DNA of 34,315 bases from Sphingopyxis sp. KK2 (GTDB lineage Bacteria; Pseudomonadota; Alphaproteobacteria; Sphingomonadales; Sphingomonadaceae), in the NCBI RefSeq assembly GCF_001990265.1, contig NZ_LYVN01000029.1, forward strand, positions 1 through 34,315, read 5' to 3'. Position numbers and translations under genes: made by a program. How positions within the stretch are numbered: position 1 is the first letter of the stretch; every line of letters begins with the position of its first letter. Below are positions 16,056-22,106 of the stretch, one piece after another. The notes beneath the pieces were generated by a model. The model was not told the DNA's origin, made no database searches, and worked only from the letters and a program-made list of their open reading frames with translations.

Positions 16056-17669
16056 ATGGTCGCGGAGAGAGTCCCTTTTGCTACGCTGGCGCGGCGTACA
16101 GCTATAGCGATACTGTTCGTGTCGCTTGCTTGCCTGCTTTACTGGCAAGCGGCAGGCCTGTTGCCCGTGGCAATCATCGCTAGTGCAGTTGCTCTGGGCT
16201 GGCTCGGTAGCGCCTGGCGGCACGACCAACGCCTCTGGCTCCTGTCCCGGCGTTTCGAAGCCATGTCGGCGGCCGGCCGGAAAGAGGAGATATCGGACCG
16301 GCTCGCTGAAAATGCCGCGAGTGTAGAACTGGCCCTTGCGACGATGAAGCGGCGTCTCAGCGAGCGCCATTCGATCTCGGGTCTCCACACGCGCGAGCCG
16401 CTCCTTGACCTGATGACCACCGAACGCGCTGGCATGATCGGGGCCATTGAAATCGCCGACTTCGACCGCTTGGCGGGTTTCAATCCCGATCTTGCGGAAT
16501 ATGTGCTGACGACCATCGTCCGGCGGATCGTTCGCATGCTTCCGCCCGGCCGGTTCGTCGCTCATGTCGATCGGGCACAGTTTGCGATCTGGTATGGCCA
16601 GGACATAGCGCATGATGCCGCCCGCGGCGAGATCGATGCGCTCATATATGCGCTGGGAAGCGTTATCACAGCGGGCACTCAGGACATCGTTCCCATAATT
16701 TCGGCGCGATGTGCCGCGCTCGAGGAAGGCGGTTCTCCGCACACGTTTCTTGCACAGACCCTCGCCTCGTTCGCGATGCTGCGCGATGGAGGCGCCGGGA
16801 ATGTCGATCTGACGCCCGCGGCGATCGCGCGGGAAGAATTTCGGTACGGCATCGAACAGGATCTGCGCGGTGCCGTCGGCAGGGGCGAGTTCGAACTCTT
16901 GTTCCAGCCGTTGATCGACGCCACCTGGCAGTGCGTCACGGGCGCCGAGGCGCTGATCCGGTGGAACCACCCGGAACGCGGTGCCGTGTCGCCATCGGTG
17001 TTCATACCCGTCGTCGAAGCCGCGGGATTGGCGGACGAAGTCGGACTATGGGTTCTGAACGGCGCGGCGCGCGAGGCGAGCCAATGGGCCGGGATCGGGC
17101 CGGGCCCGCTGCGGGTCGCCGTGAACATCTCGGCAAACCAGCTCCATAGCGCGAAATTCACCGAATTCCTCGCGCGCATGTTTCACAATCATGGTCTCGA
17201 GCCCGGCGCGCTCGAGATCGAACTGACGGAATCGGTCGCAAGCGCGAACGATGCGCGGGTCGCAAGGATGTTCGAAGAGATCCGCGCGCTCGGCGTCAAT
17301 ATTTCAATCGATGATTTCGGCACGGGCTATTCGAGCTTCAGCACGCTTCGGCAGCTCGGGTTCGACAAGATCAAGATCGATCGCGAATTCGTGACCGAGG
17401 TGCAAAGGCGGCCAGACAGCCAGGCGATCTGCCGGAGCATTCTGACCCTCGGGCAGGGCCTTGGCATCAAGGTGCTCGCCGAAGGGGTCGAGACCGCCGA
17501 GGAATATCATTGGCTCCTCGGCGAAGGATGCCGCCACTTCCAGGGCTTCTACTTTTCCAGACCTTTGGCGGCCGCCGATTTCCTGACCTTCGTGCGCGAC
17601 ACCTCCCGTCTCGCCGACATTCTTCGTATCGCCCCTGCAGGGCGTGAACCCGAAAGGCTGACCGCGTGA
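16056..17669 (+). CDS. Membrane EAL c-di-GMP phosphodiesterase with degenerate GGDEF
   Basis: This 537-residue protein has two N-terminal membrane segments (about 13-30 and 34-52), a degenerate GGDEF-like domain (about 108-250) and an EAL domain (about 262-515). The GGDEF signature is replaced by HVDRAQFAIW near residue 170, so no cyclase activity is expected. The EAL domain keeps the metal and catalytic residues of active phosphodiesterases: EAL at 298-300, Asn357 in VNISANQ, Glu389 in EIELTES, Asp419-Asp420 in DDFGTGYSS, Lys440 in KIKIDREF, Glu476 in AEGVET and Gln496 in QGFYFSRP. It should hydrolyse c-di-GMP to pGpG at the inner membrane. Its stop overlaps the GTG start of the lipoprotein gene by 4 bases, making it the first gene of a coupled operon with the Ser/Thr kinase module. 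Confidence 0.92.
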   Translation: MVAERVPFATLARRTAIAILFVSLACLLYWQAAGLLPVAIIASAVALGWLGSAWRHDQRLWLLSRRFEAMSAAGRKEEISDRLAENAASVELALATMKRRLSERHSISGLHTREPLLDLMTTERAGMIGAIEIADFDRLAGFNPDLAEYVLTTIVRRIVRMLPPGRFVAHVDRAQFAIWYGQDIAHDAARGEIDALIYALGSVITAGTQDIVPIISARCAALEEGGSPHTFLAQTLASFAMLRDGGAGNVDLTPAAIAREEFRYGIEQDLRGAVGRGEFELLFQPLIDATWQCVTGAEALIRWNHPERGAVSPSVFIPVVEAAGLADEVGLWVLNGAAREASQWAGIGPGPLRVAVNISANQLHSAKFTEFLARMFHNHGLEPGALEIELTESVASANDARVARMFEEIRALGVNISIDDFGTGYSSFSTLRQLGFDKIKIDREFVTEVQRRPDSQAICRSILTLGQGLGIKVLAEGVETAEEYHWLLGEGCRHFQGFYFSRPLAAADFLTFVRDTSRLADILRIAPAGREPERLTA

Positions 17670-18406
17670 CCCCCCATCCTATCAGGATTGACCTTCGCCG
17701 AGCCCTCTCGGGGCCGTTGCTTGCCGTCTTGATCCTCCTCTCGGGATGCGCCGCGGCGCCCCGGCCGGCCGCGCTGTCGGCGCCGGTCGACAGCGCCAAG
17801 TCGATCGAGACCATCACCGGTTTGCTGGAGCGGGGCGACACCGGCGCCGCGCGCAAGCTCATCAAAAGCGCGCTCAAGCGCGATCCTCATAACCCGTCGC
17901 TCGCCATGCTCAGGGATTCGGTGACGCGCGATCCGGTCGACCTGCTCGGGCCGAAGTCCTATCCCTACACGGTAAAACCGGGCGATACTTTGGCCGCGAT
18001 CGCCGAGCGCCACCTCGGGAACCGACTGCTTACCTATCAGCTCGCACGGTATAACGGAATCGACGTCCCTACACGCATCGCGGCCGGCCAAACGCTTCGT
18101 ATTCCGGGAAGTCCGCCGCCAGCGGCGACCCGCCCGGCACCGAAGACTGCGCCGCAGGCAAGTTCGAAGCCGCCGAGGGCCGCTCCCGAACGACCCGCTG
18201 TCCCCGCAGCAGCGGCCGCGCCGGCAAATCCCGCGGGCGCAAGGCAGCTGAGGACGCGGGGGCTTGCCGAGCTGAACCGGGGCCAGGCGGCAAAGGCGGT
18301 CCAGCTACTTCGTCAGGCCTCGAGCCTCGACCCCGCAAATAGTGCAATCAAGGCCGATCTCGCGCGCGCCGAGCGCATAGCGGCCACCGTGAGGGCCAAG
18401 AAATGA
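17666..18406 (+). CDS. LysM-domain lipoprotein with TPR-like ends
   Basis: This 246-residue protein begins with GTG, overlapping the EAL stop by 4 bases. It has a lipoprotein signal (LLAVLILLSGC, lipobox LSGC with Cys27). Residues about 42-75 form a TPR-like helical hairpin (ITGLLERGDTGAARKLIKSAL). A LysM domain runs from YPYTVKPGDTLAAIAERHLG to LRIPGS (about 98-149), a fold that binds peptidoglycan. A Pro/Ala-rich linker and a second TPR-like unit (ARQLRTRGLAELNRGQAAKA) end the protein. Ala28-Ala29 after the lipid Cys, with no Asp at +2, favour outer-membrane sorting. An outer-membrane lipoprotein held against peptidoglycan, perhaps signalling to the periplasmic domain of the kinase encoded next, is my inference. 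Its stop overlaps the kinase start (ATGA). Confidence 0.88.
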   Translation: MTPHPIRIDLRRALSGPLLAVLILLSGCAAAPRPAALSAPVDSAKSIETITGLLERGDTGAARKLIKSALKRDPHNPSLAMLRDSVTRDPVDLLGPKSYPYTVKPGDTLAAIAERHLGNRLLTYQLARYNGIDVPTRIAAGQTLRIPGSPPPAATRPAPKTAPQASSKPPRAAPERPAVPAAAAAPANPAGARQLRTRGLAELNRGQAAKAVQLLRQASSLDPANSAIKADLARAERIAATVRAKK

Positions 18407-20142
18407 CCGTTCACCTGCCCTTGCCCAAGATCGAGCAAGACCGGTCCGCTGTGAAGAACGTCGGACGCTATCAGGTCATATCGCGCCTCGGCGAGGGCGC
18501 CATGGCGGACGTGTACCGCGCCGTCGATCCCGGAATCGGACGCGAAGTCGCCATCAAGGTCCTGAAGCCCGAATATGCACGGAACGAGGCGCTCAACCTC
18601 CGCTTTCTGAGGGAAGCGCGGGCCGCGGGGGCGCTCAGCCACCCCAATATCGCGACGATCTACGAGGTCGGAGAGGATGGCGGCGGCGCCTTTATCGCGA
18701 TGGAGCTCGTCGAAGGCCAACCGCTCGATACCATACTTCAGGCGAATGGCCGCATGCCATACGAACGCGTCCTGCAGCTCGGACAGCAGCTGGCCGCCGC
18801 GCTTGCCTATGCACACCGCGCCGGTGTCGTTCACCGCGACGTGAAGCCGTCCAACATCCTGCTCTCGAGCGATGGCCGGACCGCGAAGCTCGTCGACTTC
18901 GGGGTGGCGCGCATCGACGACCCTGCCTGCGGCGGCGATGGCGCCGAGCTCGAACGAACGCAGTTCGGCCAGATGATAGGGACGCCGCGTTATATGAGCC
19001 CGGAACAGGCGCTGAGCCTTCCGGTAGATCATCGCTCGGACCTCTTCTCGCTCGGCATCGTCCTTTACGAGATGGTGACCGGTAAAGTGGCCTTTCCAGG
19101 CATCGGCCTTGGCACCGTCGCGATCCAGATCGCGCAGGAGCGCGTCGAATCCATCGAGAAGTCGGCAGCAGATTGTCCGCCGGGCCTGCGCTTTGTGATC
19201 GACAAGCTGCTCGCGAAAAAGCCCAACCAGCGCTTTGCCGACGGCGAGGCGGTGCGGAGTGCCCTTCAGCGCGAGATGGCCGCGCGCGAAGATACGGCCG
19301 TCACGCGCCGCGGACTCTCGTTGCGGCTCAAGCTACCCATATTGCTTGTATCGGTAACCCTTGCCGTGCTGGCGCTTTGCGGTTCGATGATCCTGTCGCG
19401 CGAAGGCCGGGCTTTCGAAGAGATGGCCGTCGCTTCGGGGCAGACGGTTGCGGCATTTGTTGCGAGCAACGCAGGCGTAACCGCCGTCGATAACGCCACA
19501 CTGCCGCCCGATCAGCAGGATTGGAGCGCGGTCCAGGCGTTCGTCGAGAGCGCGAGCGAAGACCGCGAGATACGCAGCATCGCGGTCATCGATGCGCGAG
19601 GCGTCGTGCGCGCTTCGACCAATGCCGTAGAACTTGGGAAGCGCTATGCGGCGGTCTCCGGCCGGGCGATCCAGACCCGAGCAGATACGGCCGTCAGCTA
19701 CCGCGGCGCACAGCTCGGAGACGGCATGCGCTTCGTGCGGGCCATCCGCTACGCGGGCGGTAACTATGGCCAGGTCGATATCGTCATCCGCACCGATGCG
19801 CTTGCGGCGGCAAAGGCGAACACCCGTTTCCTGCTCGCCGCGCTTTCGCTGACGGTTTTGCTGACGGTCGCCGCAGCCGGATATTTCAGCGGCGCTGCCG
19901 TCACACGGCCGCTCGGGCGGCTGCGCGGCGCCCTCGACGCGGCGGCATCGGCGCGTTTCGCTCTGCGTATTTCGCACCGGCGGCGCGACGAATTCGGAGC
20001 CGCCTTCGACGCGTTCAATAAGGCGGCCGCGACGGCGGAAGCGCAGTTTGCCGAGCGGCCCCAGGATCTCGAAGCCTCGATGATTGCGACGCGGATCTCC
20101 GGGCCCGAGGATGCCGGTCCGTCGATCCGCCAGGTCGCCTGA
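18403..20142 (+). CDS. Transmembrane Ser/Thr protein kinase with periplasmic sensor and HAMP
   Basis: This 579-residue protein starts with a complete Hanks-type kinase domain (about 23-290): glycine loop LGEGAMADVY, Lys52 in VAIKVLKP, catalytic loop HRDVKPSN (Asp146), DFG at 165-167 and the GTPRYMSPEQ activation end. A membrane segment (about 311-331), a periplasmic domain of about 145 residues (332-475), a second membrane segment (about 476-497) and a HAMP-like region (about 498-550) follow. The periplasmic part has a dCache/PAS-like strand pattern (IRSIAVIDARGVVRAST). PpkA of type VI secretion is also a transmembrane kinase acting with an Fha protein and PppA phosphatase, and the same partners follow here. 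The C-terminal HAMP with only a short tail is unusual. The start overlaps the lipoprotein stop by 4 bases. Confidence 0.93.
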   Translation: MTVHLPLPKIEQDRSAVKNVGRYQVISRLGEGAMADVYRAVDPGIGREVAIKVLKPEYARNEALNLRFLREARAAGALSHPNIATIYEVGEDGGGAFIAMELVEGQPLDTILQANGRMPYERVLQLGQQLAAALAYAHRAGVVHRDVKPSNILLSSDGRTAKLVDFGVARIDDPACGGDGAELERTQFGQMIGTPRYMSPEQALSLPVDHRSDLFSLGIVLYEMVTGKVAFPGIGLGTVAIQIAQERVESIEKSAADCPPGLRFVIDKLLAKKPNQRFADGEAVRSALQREMAAREDTAVTRRGLSLRLKLPILLVSVTLAVLALCGSMILSREGRAFEEMAVASGQTVAAFVASNAGVTAVDNATLPPDQQDWSAVQAFVESASEDREIRSIAVIDARGVVRASTNAVELGKRYAAVSGRAIQTRADTAVSYRGAQLGDGMRFVRAIRYAGGNYGQVDIVIRTDALAAAKANTRFLLAALSLTVLLTVAAAGYFSGAAVTRPLGRLRGALDAAASARFALRISHRRRDEFGAAFDAFNKAAATAEAQFAERPQDLEASMIATRISGPEDAGPSIRQVA

Positions 20143-20152
20143 GGAGACCGTC

Positions 20153-21169
20153 ATGTTCATGCTGCAGCTTTTCGACAAGAAAGACGACATCCATCCGGTC
20201 GACGCCCGTCTCCTGCGCCAAGGGACTCTCCGCGTCGGCCGCGACCGCGACGCCGACTGGACGATTGTAGATCCCGAAAGCGCGATTTCGAGAATGCACT
20301 GCGAATTCAGGGCCGAGGGCGATGAGCTCACCCTGAGATCGCTGGGCAGTAATGGGGTCTATAATGCTTCGACGGGGCAGCGACTGCCCCATGATGACGA
20401 CATCCCGGTCATTCTGCCCTTTGCGATCCGCCTCGGGGACTTCCGTATCGTCGCCTGCCGCGCACCGCAGGCCGAGATCGCGGGTCAGGAAGCGCGGACG
20501 ATGGTTCTCATGCCGCCACTCGGCGATTCGATCGGAGTTCCGGTCGATTGGGAGGATCGGCCCGAAACCGAGGGCCGCCCCTCCGCTCCCCTCACCAGCG
20601 GATCGCTGCTCGATGCCTTCTGTGAAGGCGCCGGCCTCGACGCTTCGCTGCTTGCCAAGGAGGATCCCGCCGAGATCATGCGCCGGGTCGGCGGCGTCTA
20701 CCGCCAGATGGTGCTCGGGGTGGGCGATTTGATGAGCGAGCGCGATCAGGCGCGCAGCCACTATCAAATGACGCGCACAACGATCGGAAGCGCTGAGAAC
20801 AACCCGTTCAAATGGGCCCCGACGCAGCGCCTTGCCATCGACCTCATCCTTGGCGGCAGCCATGGCTTTCTGTCCGGACCCGAAGCGCTCCAGTCCTCGT
20901 TTCGCGACATCAAGCGGCACTTGGCCGCCACCTTTGCGGGTCTGCGCGGAAGCCTTCGCGAAGCGATCGACCGGTTCGATCCGGCACGCATCGAAACGCA
21001 GCAAGCCGGCCTGTTCCAGAACAAGGCTGCCGCGCGGCTGGACGAGCTTGCGCGCCGCCATGCCGAACTGGTCGAGGAAGTGGAAGGTCGCACATCGGGT
21101 GCGCTCGACCGCGCGTTTGTGCAGGCCTATGACGGCGCCGACAGCATGACCGAGGAGCAGCGCGCATGA
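20153..21169 (+). CDS. FHA-domain protein, TagH-like (type VI secretion-associated family)
   Basis: This 338-residue protein has an N-terminal forkhead-associated domain (about 20-100) that binds phosphothreonine. Conserved residues are in VGRDRDADW (Arg30), ISRMHCEF (Ser46, His49) and SNGVYN (Asn67, Asn71). A linker (105-148) leads to a C-terminal helical domain (about 150-285), with SLLDAFCEGAGLD, AENNPFKWAPT and ALQSSFRDIKRHLA in the order found in the C-terminal domain of TagH/Fha proteins of type VI secretion. The ATG at 20153 follows GAGGAGA and starts 10 bases after the kinase stop; an in-frame ATG at 20084 inside the kinase gene has no ribosome site. It overlaps the phosphatase start by 4 bases. 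The kinase is its likely partner. Confidence 0.88.
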   Translation: MFMLQLFDKKDDIHPVDARLLRQGTLRVGRDRDADWTIVDPESAISRMHCEFRAEGDELTLRSLGSNGVYNASTGQRLPHDDDIPVILPFAIRLGDFRIVACRAPQAEIAGQEARTMVLMPPLGDSIGVPVDWEDRPETEGRPSAPLTSGSLLDAFCEGAGLDASLLAKEDPAEIMRRVGGVYRQMVLGVGDLMSERDQARSHYQMTRTTIGSAENNPFKWAPTQRLAIDLILGGSHGFLSGPEALQSSFRDIKRHLAATFAGLRGSLREAIDRFDPARIETQQAGLFQNKAAARLDELARRHAELVEEVEGRTSGALDRAFVQAYDGADSMTEEQRA

Positions 21170-21903
21170 TGCTGTCCCGCATCTTGCGCGCAAAGGCGCC
21201 GCAGCCGCAGGAATGCGGGGACGCTCGACCACGATCGTCGAGCCGCACGCACGTTGGGCATGTTCGAAAGATCAACGAAGACCGCATTCTCGATCGGCCG
21301 GAGCGGAATTTGTGGGCCGTCGCCGATGGAATGGGCGGGCATCATGGCGGCGACGTCGCCGCCCAGCTTGCCATCGACGCGCTCGACGCGCTCGACAGCC
21401 CGACCGCCGATACGATCGTCGAAGCTTTAAAAGGCGCGAATGCTGCACTGTTCAACCGCGGTCACGCCGGCGAGAGACGAAGCGGGACAACGATCGTCGC
21501 GGCCAACATGCAAGGCAATATTGCCGAAATCTTTTGGGCGGGCGACAGCCGGGCCTATCGAATTCGGGACGGAGTGCTTGAACTGCTGACCCACGACCAC
21601 AGTCTGGTTCAAGAGTTGTTGGATGCTGGAGCGCTGTCGGCCGAAGAGGCGATGCGGCACCCCAAGGCGAATGTCATTACCCGCGCGCTCGGAGTCGAAG
21701 ACCATATTGTGATCGACCGGGTCCAGATTGCGCTTCAGGGCGGCGACCTGATCCTGTTGTGCTCCGACGGCCTGTCCCGAACGATTGACGCGAGGGTCCC
21801 CAGCGCGTTGTCCCTACATGACCTCGCGAGCCATTTGATCGATCGCGCCGTCGGGCGCGACGGAACGGACAATGCCAGCCTGGTCATTGCTGCAATCAGC
21901 TAA
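21166..21903 (+). CDS. PP2C-family protein phosphatase (PppA-like)
   Basis: This 245-residue Mn/Mg-dependent Ser/Thr phosphatase has all the metal-binding motifs: KINEDR (Glu38, Asp39), VADGMGGHHGG (Asp54), WAGDSRAYR (Asp127), LLCSDGLS (Asp201) and GTDNASL (Asp235). It would remove phosphate from targets of the preceding kinase, including possibly the FHA protein or the kinase itself. The start is an ATGATG pair; the first ATG overlaps the FHA stop by 4 bases. It is the last gene of the operon, followed by a repeat copy and an intrinsic terminator. Confidence 0.92.
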   Translation: MMLSRILRAKAPQPQECGDARPRSSSRTHVGHVRKINEDRILDRPERNLWAVADGMGGHHGGDVAAQLAIDALDALDSPTADTIVEALKGANAALFNRGHAGERRSGTTIVAANMQGNIAEIFWAGDSRAYRIRDGVLELLTHDHSLVQELLDAGALSAEEAMRHPKANVITRALGVEDHIVIDRVQIALQGGDLILLCSDGLSRTIDARVPSALSLHDLASHLIDRAVGRDGTDNASLVIAAIS

Positions 21904-21920
21904 GTCGGTCGGCTTCCGCA

Positions 21921-21974
21921 AATGGCCGGTTGCTGCTGGGCGGCTTGAGGGGCAAACTTGGAGAAGCGGACGTT
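21921..21974 (+). repeat. Intergenic 55-bp repeat, copy 2
   Basis: A well-kept copy with left end AAATGGCCGGTTGCTGCTGG and right end GAGAAGCGGACGTTCG. The spacing between AATGG and AAGCGG is 43 bases. It lies 18 bases after the PP2C stop. Confidence 0.65.
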
Positions 21975-22077
21975 CGCGCGACAACTCCCTGCCATGGCCG
22001 GCCCCAGGACTTATTAAGGAGGTGCTCCCGGGACCGAAAACTGAGCAGGCCCTGCTACACTCTTACCGTGGCGAACT

Positions 22078-22103
22078 GAGCCCGCCTCGGCGGGCCCTTT
22101 TTT
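22078..22103 (+). terminator. Rho-independent terminator of the kinase/phosphatase operon
   Basis: A GC-rich stem (GCCCGC at 22080-22085, loop CTCG, GCGGGC at 22090-22095) is followed by CC and six T residues at 22098-22103 on the plus strand. It stands 4 bases before the stop of the convergent histidine kinase gene. On the minus strand no T-run follows the stem, so it acts in the plus direction only. Confidence 0.8.
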
Positions 22104-22106
22104 ACA

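Noticed and set aside
16056-21903. A full type VI secretion cluster
   Set aside because: Only the regulatory trio is present; no sheath, tube, baseplate, membrane-complex or ClpV gene was found in the window.
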